The notes: a model not told the origin generated them from the letters alone. A stretch of DNA of 64,000 nucleotides from Bacteroidota bacterium (GCA_016713525.1 JADJOZ010000033.1:434001-498000); one strand, 5' to 3'. Shown: positions 1-10,833, counted from the stretch's first letter. Numbers and translations are program-made.

Positions 1-1
1 A

Positions 2-1318
2 AATACTATTAGTTACAATTTGAGCAACTCAGCTTTAAGCGAAGCTTTTCATGGAATTTGGATCCAGAATTGTAATAAAGCAGATATACTTGCAAATGAC
101 ATAGAGAATGATGATCCAACTACTGAAACTAACTTACGTGGAATAGTGGTAGATAACAGTGATAACGCAAATATAGGATCTAACACCATCGGTCAAATGG
201 GAAGAGCGATGCAGTTTGAAGGATTTTGTTTGGGTAATCCAGGTACACAATTGCTCAAAAATGACATGACCGATTTTGAAGTAGGTATCCATTTAGAAAA
301 TGGTCAAATTCCAAATCAAGGAACAACAGTACCAAGTATAGTCCCATGGGATAATAAGTGGATAAATGACATCAATGATCCGTCAATGCACAATAAGGTT
401 GATGGACAGTTATTACAGCCAACTCCTATTTCCTGGTATTTTCAAGGTACAGATGGAGATAATGCAGATCCTTTTGTTCCTTCACCGAGAGGACCGAATT
501 TAATATTTCCTGATGATGGTCACAGTGGTGGCACAGTAACTTGTATGAATACAAACAGAATTGGTGAATTTGAAAGGGATTTAGCATTTGGTTCAGTGGC
601 TGCTGATACAATGAGTTTCGAATATTATGAAGATGAACTAAAATATGCTTTCAAGGATTATTTATACGAGTTACTCAAGCAAAACGATTCATTATTGACT
701 TTGGGTTTGCCATCCGATTCGGTATTCCAGCGATTCTTTACTCATATGGATTCCACCAATATTGGAAGCTTTGGCATTATTAGACAGGCTTTGGATTCCA
801 ATTTGATTGATACTGCTGAATTTATAAACGATAACATAACTGAAAGTAATAGTATAGAGCTGTACCGGAAATCGGTTAATGAAATTTTGATTAGTAAAAT
901 ATTTGAAGACATCAATCTGGATGGTTCTGATTCAACACTGCTTGAAAATATTTTTAGTAAACATTGGATTGAAGCAGGCATGGTTATTTATGATGTAGCA
1001 GGTATTTTGGGTCAAGAATACCACTCGCCTCAAATTTCCTTTAAAAAACGTCCTAATGACTCTACAAATATGAGTTTGCCTAAATTATCAAAACGAATTG
1101 TGAAATTCTCACCAAATCCAACCCGGGATAAAGTTACCATTTTAGGAACGGAAAATACTACCTTTGAAATTGAAATTATTGATATGTATAATCGGGTTTG
1201 CTTGAGAAAGACTAACACAAAAGAAATAGATTTGTCGATGTTTGCCAATGGTATTTATTCCATCAGAGTGTTGATGGAAAATGTTCCATATTCAGGGAAG
1301 CTCGTCCTGCTAAAATGA
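2..1318 (+). CDS. T9SS-exported beta-helix-like surface protein, 5' partial
   Basis: The reading frame is open to the left edge of the window, so the N-terminus lies outside. The visible first ~100 residues have the Asn/Asp-rich spacing of right-handed parallel beta-helix proteins (short strands separated by N-x-I and GI-type turns). The last ~75 residues form a T9SS type A sorting domain: it opens with the motif FSPNPTRDKVTI, continues with a beta-sandwich containing IIDMYNRV, and ends in GIYSIRVL and a basic KLVLLK tail. The inferred role is a secreted or cell-surface adhesin or enzyme exported by the Sec and Por machinery. The middle ~250 residues show no domain I recognise. Gene 2 follows after 41 bases in the same direction. 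Confidence 0.75.
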   Translation, partial: NTISYNLSNSALSEAFHGIWIQNCNKADILANDIENDDPTTETNLRGIVVDNSDNANIGSNTIGQMGRAMQFEGFCLGNPGTQLLKNDMTDFEVGIHLENGQIPNQGTTVPSIVPWDNKWINDINDPSMHNKVDGQLLQPTPISWYFQGTDGDNADPFVPSPRGPNLIFPDDGHSGGTVTCMNTNRIGEFERDLAFGSVAADTMSFEYYEDELKYAFKDYLYELLKQNDSLLTLGLPSDSVFQRFFTHMDSTNIGSFGIIRQALDSNLIDTAEFINDNITESNSIELYRKSVNEILISKIFEDINLDGSDSTLLENIFSKHWIEAGMVIYDVAGILGQEYHSPQISFKKRPNDSTNMSLPKLSKRIVKFSPNPTRDKVTILGTENTTFEIEIIDMYNRVCLRKTNTKEIDLSMFANGIYSIRVLMENVPYSGKLVLLK

Positions 1319-1359
1319 AAAGTAAAAGTACAATTTTGTCTGAATAGATTAAATATTTC

Positions 1360-2867
1360 ATGAAGAAGATACTGATTATTCTAATGCTATATGTTTTTAG
1401 TGGATCTAGCATTGCCCAAAAAAGAAATGCAGTTTGGTGCTTTGGTGATTCAGCAGGGATAGACTTTTCCAACTTAGGCTCACCACAGGTTTTTAGTACT
1501 TCTCTAGATACAAGAGGGTCTTGTGCATCAATTGCTGATACAAGTGGACAGCTACTATTTTATGCTGAAACAAATGGTAATCTAAGTTCCAATTCAACTC
1601 AAGTTTATAATTCAATTGGTCAAAAAATGCAGAATGGAGACAGTATCCTTGGACAATTATGGTATCATGAATTGCTAATTCTCCCATTTCCTGGCAACGA
1701 TTCATTGTATTATTTATTTTCGATAGGGGTTAGCTCTGTTTACGGATTAAAATATTGTGTAATTGATATGAAAGCGAATGGGGGTTAGGTGAAGTGATTC
1801 AAAAAAACATCCAGCTACAAAGTTTACCGATGGTGGATTGTTTGACAGCAGTTAAGCATGGAAATGGGAGGGATTGGTGGTTGCTTTTCCGAAGGTGGGA
1901 TCCTTTTACATTAGATCCAAACAATGAATTTCATTCCTATTTAATTTCACCGGTTGGTATCACAAATTATTTTGTTCAGAATGCTGGATCCGCTATCAGG
2001 ACAGGAGGAGGCCAAATTTCATTCAATATTGATGGTACTGTTTTTTGCAATTCAACCTGGGCCGATTTAATAGAAGTATTAGACTTCGACAGATGCAGTG
2101 CAATAATTTCATTTAATTCAACTATTCAACCTGAACCTACCCCACCACCAAATTTTCAAATTACTTGGAGTAGTACATTTTCTCCGAATAATAGATTTTT
2201 ATATGTATCAACATCTGGAGCAGATACAAATTACCTTTATCAATTTGATTTAAATTCGCCTAATGTTCTAGCGAGCCGTTTAACCCTAGATACATTTTAT
2301 GTACCCTCGGTTCAACCTGGAAGCTTAAAATTGGCTCCAGATGGGAAAATTTATCTAAGTTGCGCTTATTATGATGGAATAAGTTTTAACTATCCATACA
2401 ACAGCACGGAATACAATACCACAAATATGAATCTCAGTGTGATAAATTATCCCGATAGTTTAGGAACGGCTTGTGGTTATGCGCCCTTTAGTTTCTACCT
2501 CGGTGGTAAACGCACCTACTGGGGACTCCCCAACAATCCCGATTACGACTTAACCGCACTTACAGGTAGTCCGTGTGATACGCTGGTGGGAATTGGTGAT
2601 GCTCCGCAAATGCAACAAGCAACCTTAAATGTTTTCTACCACACAGCATGGGAAACAGCATTCATAAATGCTTCGAATCTGAAAGGCAAAATCGGCAAGT
2701 TGTTGGTGTATGATATGCAGGGGAAAGTTGTTCATTCGGAGCCGCTTCGGATACAGAATGGGTACTATACCAAAGATTTGTCTATGGCGGGAAATGCTAA
2801 AGGGATGTATTTGATTTCGATTCAGACAGAAAAAGAACGACTGACCAAGAAGTTGATGGTGGAGTAA
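1360..2867 (+). CDS. T9SS-exported WCFGDSA-type surface protein, frameshifted
   Basis: One gene split by a single-base frame break in a run of five G at about 1779-1783. The 5' part (1360-1788) and 3' part (1794-2867) join exactly where the paralogue at 29226-30741 is continuous (IDMKGDNGLGAVIQKN). The N-terminus is a signal peptide ending SSIAQ. Next comes the segment VWCFGDSAGIDF, a variant of the WYFGxxAGLDF opening seen in many Bacteroidota surface proteins that are probably beta-propellers, followed by SGQLLFYAETNG. The C-terminus is a T9SS sorting domain (KLLVYDMQGKVVHSE, GMYLISIQTEKE). Function unknown; probably a secreted or surface protein. Reading through the break gives about 500 residues. 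The break may be an assembly error. Confidence 0.75.
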
Positions 2868-3259
2868 TGTGCTAGTGTGCTGATTTGCTGGTGTGCTGAT
2901 TGTTGTTCCTCAGAAAAAAAGATTTGACTGCTTTTGATTTGGTGATTTGATGATTCGGTTATTTGGTGATGGGTATTCTTTAGTAAAAAGATGTGACTGC
3001 ACTTTGGTGGCAAGCGCTGCCCTGAGCGTAGCCGAAGGGTTAAAAGTGGCAAGTGTGGTCTTACCTTTCTCTCAAGATTTCGTCTTTCATTTATGATTTA
3101 TTTTGTGACTGATAAAGTTACTAGTTTTCCGTTCTTAAAATGTTTTTATTGAATAGGTATTAACTAGAAGTGAATAATGAATAATGGCATTTTGATTAAA
3201 CACTGTATTGATTCTGCCATGAATTCAATTTATCATCTATCATTTATCATCTATCATTT
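2868..3259. repeat. Intergenic region with repeat shared with 28.9-29.1 kb
   Basis: This gap has no credible gene. It holds low-complexity GTGCTGATTTG-like runs and then, from about 2984, a segment related to 28938-29125. Shared landmarks in the same order are AAAAAGATGTGACTGCACTT, CGAAGGGT nearby, TTTTATTGAATA, ATTAAC and ATGGCATTT. The two copies are diverged by substitutions and small indels. A short tandem repeat of CATCTATCATTT lies at about 3232-3259. The function of the repeat is unknown. It sits downstream of one WCFGDSA paralogue and upstream of the other. Confidence 0.6.
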
Positions 3260-3298
3260 GTAGGCTATTTTTTTCTGCCCAGAAAAAAAATAGCCTAC
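3260..3298 (-). terminator. Long hairpin at the end of the DUF3108 gene
   Basis: A nearly perfect inverted repeat pairs GTAGGCTATTTTTTTCT (3260-3276) with AGAAAAAAAATAGCCTAC (3281-3298) across a GCCC-type loop. It includes the stop codon of the minus-strand gene ending at 3295. It probably ends transcription or protects the 3' end. Confidence 0.6.
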
Positions 3299-4080
3299 TT
3301 CGTTTTTGATGTCAATGGATTGGCCAGACCAGAATATCCCTTGAGATCCATTTTGATGGAGCCGACCAGAATTTCTGCTTCAGCACGAACGACAATTCTG
3401 TTTTTGTCGTCGGTGACCCAAATGGTCATGTCTTCTTCTTCTTTAAAAACACGTCCTTCAAGAAGCATTGGACGAAATTTAATGCAATTAAAAGTGCCGA
3501 AGGTAGTCTTGATTTTTTCTTTACCAATATACTTAACATTCATGCTAAATACCTCATCATCGAGATATGCATTAATTGGAAATACATCGCCGGCAGCTGC
3601 ATGTGTAAAATCGAGTGTGCGGGCATAATAAAATGCTGAGACCAAATCCTGAACATATTCAGGAACAGGAACTGTCATTTTTTCGGATGAAGCCGTTTTT
3701 TTATAATGGTTAAAAGTTACATTCTGATTAATGGTATAGCCACCTTCATCAACTCTTCTGATAAAAATCCAGGGCATGATTGCTTCGGTATCAATATAAC
3801 TTTCGTAACGGTCGCGGACTTTAAAAAACCAATCGAAGGCACCTTTTGTTCTTCCGGTACCTACCACATGAAAAGTTTTGCGCGATCCCACGGGATGTAA
3901 CTCATCTTTAACTTCCAGAATTGCTTCACCGGCATCCATGAAACCATAGTGAATACGATACTTCAAAATTTCACCTGCTTTAAAAGCTTCATTCTTAACA
4001 TTACGGAATTTATCCTGCGCTGGCGCAGATTGCCATAACAAGATAAATAGCAGAAGGGATTTCAGGTGCAAATATTTCAT
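3295..4080 (-). CDS. DUF3108 domain protein, exported
   Basis: I chose the internal Met at 4080 because it begins a clean signal peptide (MKYLHLKSLLLFILLW, cleavage after SAPAQ); the upstream Met adds ten unlikely residues. The mature protein of about 240 residues matches the DUF3108 pattern: an early EAFKAGEILKYRIHYGF segment, then GRTKGAFDWFFKVRDRYESYID, and a late GTFNCIKFRPML followed by the IWVTDDKNRIVVRAEAE block. These proteins are periplasmic or outer-membrane-associated and of unknown function, with a beta-sheet fold thought to resemble LolA-type lipid carriers. It lies downstream of scpB on the same strand, separated by 45 bases. Confidence 0.75.
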   Translation of the reverse strand: MKYLHLKSLLLFILLWQSAPAQDKFRNVKNEAFKAGEILKYRIHYGFMDAGEAILEVKDELHPVGSRKTFHVVGTGRTKGAFDWFFKVRDRYESYIDTEAIMPWIFIRRVDEGGYTINQNVTFNHYKKTASSEKMTVPVPEYVQDLVSAFYYARTLDFTHAAAGDVFPINAYLDDEVFSMNVKYIGKEKIKTTFGTFNCIKFRPMLLEGRVFKEEEDMTIWVTDDKNRIVVRAEAEILVGSIKMDLKGYSGLANPLTSKTK

Positions 4081-4125
4081 AAGAAAAGGATATAGCAAAT
4101 GGTGTTCCAAAAATAAATGCCCTGC

Positions 4126-4871
4126 TTAGGCTTGATTCTCAGGGTCTTCTGCATTGGTCTCTTCTTCAGTCTCCTCACCTTGCTGAGAAACAGTCTCTGA
4201 ATCGGAATCTGCTTCACTATCAGGAAATGCTGTATCGCTCACTTCTTCAATTACTGAAGGTTCCTGGTCATCGGAAACAGGTTCGAGTTCAACCGGAATA
4301 TTCTCTTCAATACCAAGCGGTAGGCCGATTTCATTGGCATCGAGCGATTGAATGTCTTTCAGTTTAGGAAGGTCTTTAACAGAGCGCAATCCAAAGTGAT
4401 CCATAAAATTTTTGCTGGTAGCATACAATAATGGTTTTCCGGGCCCATCACTTTTACCTGCAATAACAATCAATTCTTTTTCCAGCAATTTTTGAATCGA
4501 ATAATCGCAACTTACACCACGGATATGCTCCAGTTCAGGTTTCGAGATGGGTTGTTTGTAAGCAATAATAGCCAGTGTTTCGAGTGCTGCTGTAGAGAGA
4601 CGCTTTTTCTCTTTCAGCTGAAGCATCACATGAATGGTAGCATGAAATTCTTTTTACTCAGAAATTGAAAACCACCGGCAATTTCATTCAATTCATAAGA
4701 AAATTCTTCAGATGCATACTTTACTTTGAGCTCATCAGTAATGGCAATGATATCATCTTTTTTCAGATCCCAGCCATAAACAGCCTTAAGACACGAAATC
4801 ATTTCATCGGGAGTGATGGCCTGTTCAGTAGTGAAAATAAGCGCTTCAATGTGTTGTTTAAGAAGTTTCAT
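4126..4871 (-). CDS. scpB: Segregation and condensation protein B, frameshifted
   Basis: ScpB binds ScpA and SMC and helps condense and segregate the chromosome. The N-terminal winged helix is in the part starting at 4871 (KLLKQHIEALIFTTEQAIT). The second winged helix is in the other frame, with the family signature LSTAALETLAIIAYKQPISKP. The break falls at a T5 run on the plus strand (4651-4655). Restoring a sixth base gives the expected SKKEFHATI junction, so a homopolymer indel is the simplest explanation. The protein has an acidic, Ser/Glu-rich tail of about 70 residues, common in Bacteroidota homologues. Gene context: downstream of leuS on the same strand. Confidence 0.88.
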
Positions 4872-5063
4872 TTTTATTATTATTCGATTTTTAAATACTC
4901 TAATTTTTGGGGCAAAATATTTTCATTTCCTCTTGACACCTTTTGATAATGCTCAACAGTGTTAATCTCTGCCAGTTCAATTTCAACCAGTCGAAAGCAT
5001 TTAAAGTTAAATAGCAATTTTTCAACTTTCAACCTTCAACTTATAACTTTCAACTCTTGTAAA

Positions 5064-7821
5064 TCATACTACTACGTTAACAATTCTCCCCGGAACTACA
5101 ATCACTTTTTTAGGTGTATTCCCTTCTAGATATTTTTTCATTTCAGCCGATTGCAAGACTTCGCTTTCGAGTTGTTCTTTTGTCAGATTTAACGGAAACG
5201 TAAGTTTAAATCGTGTTTTGCCATTAACGGAAACAGGATACTCAAACGCATCTTCAACAAGGTATTCAGGATTTACTTCCGGAAAACGGCAGTTGTTACG
5301 GATTCGGTATTTCCGGCCAGATGCCACAGTTCTTCGGCAATATGAGGTGCAAAGGGAGAAATAATGATGCTGAGTGGCACCAGAATTTCACGCTTATTGC
5401 ATTTCAGTTCTGTTAATTCATTTACACAAATCATGAAGGTGCTTACGGATGTGTTGAATGAAAAACGTTCAATATCATCGGTTACTTTCTTAATGGTTCT
5501 ATGAAGGACTTTCAATTCTGCTTTTGTTGCGGGCTCATCCGATAACTGGAAGTTTCCATTTGCAAAATAGAGTCGCCATAATTTTTTCAGGAAACCACTT
5601 ACACCTGTAATGCCATTTGTGTTCCATGGTTTACTCTGTTCAATCGGACCCAGGAACATTTCATAAAGTCGCAGACAATCGGCGCCATATTGTTCGATAA
5701 TCAAATCGGGGCTAACCACATTCCATTTCGACTTCGACATTTTTTCTACTTCATTGCCGCAGATGTATTTCTCATCTTCCAAAATGAATTCTGCGTTTTT
5801 AAATTCATCGCGCCAAGCCATAAACGCTTTCACATCGAGTACATTGTTGTTGACAATGTTTACATCCACATGAAGTGCGGTTGTATCATAATTTTTTCTC
5901 AGGTTGTATGACACAAATTTTTTCGTTCCATTAATTCGGTATGCAAAGCAGGATGTCCCCTGAATCATTCCCTGATTAATCAATTTTTTTGCAGGTTCCT
6001 GAATGGGTATAATTCCAAGATCGAAAAGCACTTTGGTCCAGAATCGAACATAAAGTAAGTGGCCTGTTGCATGTTCAGAACCTCCGAGATACAGATCTAC
6101 TTCCTTCCAGTAATTCATTGCTTCAGCGGATGCAATTGCTGAATCATTTTGCGCATCCATGTAGCGGAGAAAATACCATGAAGATCCAGCCCATCCCGGC
6201 ATGGTTGTAAGTTCATATTCGTATATGCCCTGATATTTCCAATAGGTTGCTCTTCCGAGTGGTGGTTCACCGGATTCGGTAGGAAGAAACTTGTTTATTT
6301 CAGGAAGTACCAGAGGTAATTCGTTTTCTGGTATTGGATATGGCAATCCGTTTTTATAGTAAATAGGAATAGGCTCACCCCAATAGCGCTGACGTCCGAA
6401 AACAGCATCTCGTAAACGATAGTTAATTCTTTTTTCTCCCTTTCCAGCAGCAGCAATTTTATCAATAGCTTTTGAAATTGCTTCTTTGGCAGTGAGACCA
6501 TTCAGGAAATCACTGTTCACCATGATGCCGTCCTTCGACTCATAAGCATCCTGAGAAAGGTCTCCACCCTGAAGGACTTCTTTTATTTCAATTCCAAAAT
6601 GTTTGGCAAATGCATAGTCGCGGCTATCATGTCCGGGTACTGCCATTACAGCACCGGTTCCATATCCGGCAAGCACATAGTCGCCAACCCAGATCTGAAT
6701 TTTTTCTCCTGTAAAAGGATGTATCACATAACTTCCGGTAAACTGGCCTGTAATTTTTTTAACATCGGCCATCCGTTCCCGCTCCGAGCGGTTTTTTGCA
6801 TAGCTGATATAGTCGTCGACTAATTTCGTAAATTCGAAGGTCGTTAGTGATGCTACCAGTTCATGTTCCGGTGCAATGGTTACGAAAGTAACTCCAAAGA
6901 TTGTATCGGGGCGGGTAGTAAATACTTCTATGAATTCTTTTTTGCCATCAATCTGAAAACGAATCAATGCGCCTTCCGATTTCCCGATCCAGTTGCGTTG
7001 TGCTTCTTTCAGAGAATCACTCCAGTCGATGGTATCCAAACCTGTGAGTAACCGTTCGGCATATGCACTGATGCGAAGACTCCACTGCTTCATTTTTTAC
7101 GTTCCACAGGATACCCACCTCGTTCCGAAACACCATCTTTCACTTCTTCATTAGCTAAAACAGTTCCCAGTGCAGGACACCAGTTCACCATTGCTTCCGA
7201 GAGGTAAGCCAACCGATAGTTCAGCAAAATATTTTGTTGCTCCTGTTCTGAAAATGATTTCCATTGAGCAGCCGTAAACGGTTCGCCGGGTTCACAGCAC
7301 GCATTAACGGAGGCATTACCTTTTGCAGCAAAGTGATTTAACAAAGTTGCAATAGGTTCTGCTTTTTGTGAATCGTTATTGAACCATGAATCAAATAATT
7401 TTAAGAAGATCCATTGCGTCCATTTGTAATATGCAGGGTCGCAGGTGCGTACTTCCCTCGACCAGTCGAATGAGAATCCGATGCGATCGAGTTGTTCGCG
7501 GTAACGGCCAATATTTGCCTGCGTAGTAACTGCAGGATGTTGTCCGGTTTGAATAGCATATTGCTCGGCCGGTAATCCAAAGGCATCATAGCCCATTGGG
7601 TGCAGCACATTAAAACCTTTTTGTTTTTTGTAACGCGAAAAAATATCGGAGGCGATATATCCTAATGGGTGACCGACATGTAATCCGGCACCGGAAGGGT
7701 AAGGAAACATATCGAGCACATAATATTTTGGAAGAGCAGGATTTTCAACAACCTTATAAGTTTGTTGTTCTTTCCAGTGCGCCTGCCAGCGAGTTTCAAT
7801 ATCAATAAAATTATAATCCAT
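5064..7821 (-). CDS. leuS: Leucine--tRNA ligase, two frameshifts
   Basis: Class I aminoacyl-tRNA synthetase charging tRNA-Leu. The part starting at 7821 carries the Rossmann HIGH motif as HVGH (SGAGLHVGHPLGY). The middle part has the CP1 editing domain (TTRPDTIFGVTF, then the GTGAVMAVPGHDSRD block) and the KMSKS loop (EKMSKSKWNVV). The last 87 residues are the C-terminal domain. Two single-base breaks split it: a T6 run at 7093-7098, where one more base gives ERKKMKQW, and an A4 run at 5283-5286, where one more base gives TAVFPEVNPEY. The reconstructed protein is about 919 residues, normal for Bacteroidota LeuRS. As an essential gene it is very unlikely to be truly broken. Confidence 0.95.
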
Positions 7822-8010
7822 AAAATGAACAGAGCAATAATCCTGACTAGTGGTTCGGGATGACTCCCGTAATGAGTGGCCGGGGCAACAGCTGAACCCC
7901 GGAAAAATGAGGGTACGAAGATAGGAAAAAGGGAGGTTGTCTGATCACGGAATTGTTAATAATCCATTCAATTCGTGCTTAGAAAGGAGGGATAAATGCA
8001 GTAAAAAAGC

Positions 8011-8018
8011 TACTTTTG
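8011..8018 (+). promoter_or_regulatory. Bacteroidota -7 box (TACTTTTG) before ftsX
   Basis: TACTTTTG matches the TAnnTTTG consensus and ends 18 bases before the ftsX ATG. No clear -33 TTG-type element is visible at the usual distance. Confidence 0.5.
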
Positions 8019-8036
8019 CGCCATCTTAATCCGTAA

Positions 8037-8912
8037 ATGGCACCAGAAGGTAACAAAATGGCCCGGAAAACCCTCCGGACCTCCTATATTTCGACTGTAG
8101 TCAGCATTTCGCTGGTACTTTTTATGATTGGTACACTTGGCGTACTGGTTTTGCATGCCCGTAAAGTTTCCAATTATGTGAAAGAGAATATTCAATTGTC
8201 GGTTATGCTGTTGCCCGATGCGGGAATGTCACAGGTTGAAAGCTTACTGAAGGTTTTAGAGAAATCGGAGTATGTCAAATCGGCAACCTATGTTACTAAA
8301 GATGAGGCTGCTGCGAAGTTAAAGGAAGATTTGGGTGAAGATTTCGTGGAGTTTTTGGGCTACAATCCGCTGTTAGGGTCCATTGATGTGAAGATGAAAG
8401 CACAATATGCTGATTCTGAAAATATTGCAGCATTAAAAGCTAAGATTACAGCTTCATCCGTGGTGAAGGAGGTTTACTATCAGCAATCGTTACTGGATGA
8501 TATTAACAAAAACATGAAAACGTTGGCCCTGGTAATTCTGGGATTCAGCGCCTTACTCTTTTTTATTGCAGCTGCACTGATCAATAATACCATTCGTTTG
8601 GCATTATATTCCAGACGCTTGCTTATAAAAAGTATGAAACTGGTAGGCGCAACCCGTGGATTTATCCGCAAACCGTTTGTAATCAGTGGCATCATGCAGG
8701 GTATTTACGGAGCCATAATTGCGAATTTATTGTTGCTGGGATTATTGTATTTCGCCAAGAAGGAAATTCCGGATCTGGTTGAAATACAAGACTATGAGAT
8801 GGTGCTTACCCTAATGGGAGGGGTCATTCTGGCTGGAATATTTATTTCGGGAGTTAGTACTTTCTTCGCTGTTAACAAGTATCTTAGCCGGAATACACAG
8901 GATTTATATTAA
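8037..8912 (+). CDS. ftsX: Cell division ABC-transporter-like permease FtsX
   Basis: FtsX is the membrane partner of the FtsE ATPase; the complex regulates peptidoglycan hydrolases at the division site. The 291-residue protein has the family layout: a first membrane helix at ~25-45, a periplasmic domain at ~50-160 containing YVKSATYVTKDEAAAKL, and three more helices, with the cytoplasmic KSMKLVGATRGFIRKPF loop between the second and third. It heads a cluster (ftsX, DUF3098, uppP, truB) conserved in Bacteroidota. FtsX here probably controls an EnvC/M23-type activator, and such a protein is encoded at 43.4 kb. Confidence 0.92.
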   Translation: MAPEGNKMARKTLRTSYISTVVSISLVLFMIGTLGVLVLHARKVSNYVKENIQLSVMLLPDAGMSQVESLLKVLEKSEYVKSATYVTKDEAAAKLKEDLGEDFVEFLGYNPLLGSIDVKMKAQYADSENIAALKAKITASSVVKEVYYQQSLLDDINKNMKTLALVILGFSALLFFIAAALINNTIRLALYSRRLLIKSMKLVGATRGFIRKPFVISGIMQGIYGAIIANLLLLGLLYFAKKEIPDLVEIQDYEMVLTLMGGVILAGIFISGVSTFFAVNKYLSRNTQDLY

Positions 8913-8941
8913 TAAACGATAGGATCATTAATAAGACAACC

Positions 8942-9181
8942 ATGTCAAAAGAAAAAGTAAAAGCAGATTTTGCTTTCGGAAAGATTAACTACACGTTGAT
9001 GCTTTCGGGATTAGGAATGATAATTTTAGGCTTCTTCCTCATGTCGGGTGGTGGTACTAAAGATCCGAATGTTTTCAGTGAAGAAGTTTTTAGTCCCTTG
9101 CGTATTACTGTTGCTCCACTTTTGGTGTTAGCAGGTTTCGCACTGGAGATTTATGCCATTGTAAAAAAAGCTAAAGACTAA
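8942..9181 (+). CDS. DUF3098 small membrane protein
   Basis: 79 residues with two predicted membrane helices (INYTLMLSGLGMIILGFFLM and LRITVAPLLVLAGFALEIYA) separated by a short loop with SGGGTKDPNVFSEEVFS. This is the DUF3098 pattern. The family nearly always sits between ftsX and uppP in Bacteroidota, as here, with gaps of 29 and 9 bases, so the genes are probably cotranscribed. Biochemical role unknown; the context suggests envelope biogenesis or cell division. Confidence 0.8.
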   Translation: MSKEKVKADFAFGKINYTLMLSGLGMIILGFFLMSGGGTKDPNVFSEEVFSPLRITVAPLLVLAGFALEIYAIVKKAKD

Positions 9182-9190
9182 TCCGGAGTT

Positions 9191-9991
9191 ATGACCTTAC
9201 TGGAGGCCATCGTATTAGGTATTGTTGAAGGTATTACCGAATTCCTGCCGATTTCATCAACGGGACACATGATTATTGCCTCTTCGCTGATGGGAATCGC
9301 TGAAGATAGTTTTACCAAAACATTTACGGTTTCCATTCAGTTCGGAGCAATTTTATCGGTGCTGTTTCTCTATTGGAAACGTTTTTTTCAGTCGATGGAT
9401 TTTTATTATAAATTGTTTGTTGCCTTTTTACCGGCAGTAATTTTCGGAAAATTATTGAATGATTTTATTGATTCGTTACTGGGAAATGTTGCTGTGGTAG
9501 CCTATACCTTACTTGCCGGAGGAATCTTTCTGATATTTATGGATCATCTGATCAAAGAGAAAAAAGAAGGCGAAGAAGATGCTCCGATTACCTATTTAAC
9601 TGCATTCAAAATCGGGATGTTTCAGGTTATTGCTATGATACCCGGAGTATCGCGTTCCGCAGCTACAATCATTGGTGGTTTAACACAGGGACTAACCCGC
9701 AAAACTGCAGCGGAGTTTTCATTTTTTCTGGCAGTGCCTACCATGTTTGCCGCAACTGTTTATAAAGTTTATGAATTTTATAAATCGGGAGTTACGGTTG
9801 AAGAAGGACAAATTACTTTGCTGGTTGTAGGAAATATTGTTGCTTTTATTGTAGCTGTTTTAGCTATCAAATCGTTTATCGGTATCGTCACCAAGTATGG
9901 ATTAAAGGTGTATGGATATTACCGGATTGCCGTGGGAGTTTTAATTATTGTGCTCATGGTTATGGGTGTCGACTTACAAATTGTCGATTAA
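9191..9991 (+). CDS. uppP: Undecaprenyl-diphosphate phosphatase
   Basis: Integral membrane phosphatase that recycles undecaprenyl pyrophosphate to the monophosphate for peptidoglycan and glycan synthesis; overexpression gives bacitracin resistance (BacA family). Both signatures are visible: EGITEFLPISSTGHMI near the N-terminus and PGVSRSAATIIGG in the middle. Length 266 with about eight hydrophobic segments is typical. It begins 9 bases after the DUF3098 stop. Confidence 0.95.
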   Translation: MTLLEAIVLGIVEGITEFLPISSTGHMIIASSLMGIAEDSFTKTFTVSIQFGAILSVLFLYWKRFFQSMDFYYKLFVAFLPAVIFGKLLNDFIDSLLGNVAVVAYTLLAGGIFLIFMDHLIKEKKEGEEDAPITYLTAFKIGMFQVIAMIPGVSRSAATIIGGLTQGLTRKTAAEFSFFLAVPTMFAATVYKVYEFYKSGVTVEEGQITLLVVGNIVAFIVAVLAIKSFIGIVTKYGLKVYGYYRIAVGVLIIVLMVMGVDLQIVD

Positions 9992-9995
9992 CAAC

Positions 9996-10676
9996 ATGGA
10001 TTTCGAAAAGGGAGAAGTACTCCTGTTTGATAAGCCACTCAAGTGGACTTCATTCGATTTGGTTCGGAAGGTTCGCGGTTTGATCAGAATAAAAAAGGTG
10101 GGTCATGCAGGAACGCTGGATCCATTGGCAACGGGGTTGATGATAATCTGCACCGGAAAGATGACCAAGCAAATTGATACTTTTCAGGCGCAGATAAAAG
10201 AATATACCGGCACGTTTAAATTAGGGGCTACCACACCATGTTATGATATGGAGCAGCCGGAAGATGCCACTTTTCCAACGGAACATATCAGTGAGCAAAT
10301 GATTCGGGAAATGGTGAATCAATTTACCGGAGTGATTTCGCAAATGCCACCACCGCACAGTGCGGTAAAAGTTGATGGGAAACGTGCTTATGAGCTGGCT
10401 CGGAAAGGCAAGGAGGTGGTGATGAAACCGAGGGAGGTGACCATTGAAGCTTTTGAAATTACCGGAATCAATATGCCGGAAGTAAGCTTCCGGATTGTTT
10501 GTTCCAAGGGGACTTACATCAGGTCGATAGCACATGATTTTGGGATGGCTTTGGGATCGGGGGCATACCTGACCTCGCTTTGCCGAACCCGTATAGGGGA
10601 ATTCCGGTTGGAGGATGCTATGCAGTTAACCGATTTTTCGACATTAGTTTCTGCGCAAAACACTAAAAGTGAATAA
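9996..10676 (+). CDS. truB: tRNA pseudouridine(55) synthase
   Basis: TruB makes pseudouridine-55 in the tRNA T-loop. I chose the ATG at 9996 (MDFEKGEVLLFDKPLKWTS), four bases after the uppP stop; a longer in-frame start would overlap uppP and add residues without similarity. The catalytic Asp is in GHAGTLDPLATGLM. The other family blocks, PPPHSAVKVDGKRAYELAR and CSKGTYIRSIAHDFG, are present. The 226-residue length fits the short Bacteroidota form. Confidence 0.95.
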   Translation: MDFEKGEVLLFDKPLKWTSFDLVRKVRGLIRIKKVGHAGTLDPLATGLMIICTGKMTKQIDTFQAQIKEYTGTFKLGATTPCYDMEQPEDATFPTEHISEQMIREMVNQFTGVISQMPPPHSAVKVDGKRAYELARKGKEVVMKPREVTIEAFEITGINMPEVSFRIVCSKGTYIRSIAHDFGMALGSGAYLTSLCRTRIGEFRLEDAMQLTDFSTLVSAQNTKSE

Positions 10677-10780
10677 ATTACGATTGATCTAAGTGGTATG
10701 TTGAACAGTGTCGGCCTTTTCGTTTGCAGGCTCAGTATCAAATAATTGAGGCATTTGGTCGAAAAAGGTCTTTCTTGACG

Positions 10781-10788
10781 TATCTTTG
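10781..10788 (+). promoter_or_regulatory. Bacteroidota -7 box (TATCTTTG) before queA
   Basis: TATCTTTG matches TAnnTTTG exactly, 45 bases before the queA start. A TTTG at 10754-10757 could be the -33 element, though its 23-base spacing is slightly long. Confidence 0.6.
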
Positions 10789-10833
10789 CACCCCGATATA
10801 AAGAAATCCGTAAATTATCTTTAATCAATCATT

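Noticed and set aside
3232..3259. CRISPR-like tandem repeat
   Set aside because: Only two copies of a 12-14-base AT-rich unit, with no spacers and no cas genes.
5064..7821. Naturally split leucyl-tRNA synthetase (as in Aquifex)
   Set aside because: Each split coincides with a homopolymer where one added base restores a seamless family sequence, and other unrelated genes show the same defect. A sequencing indel is simpler.
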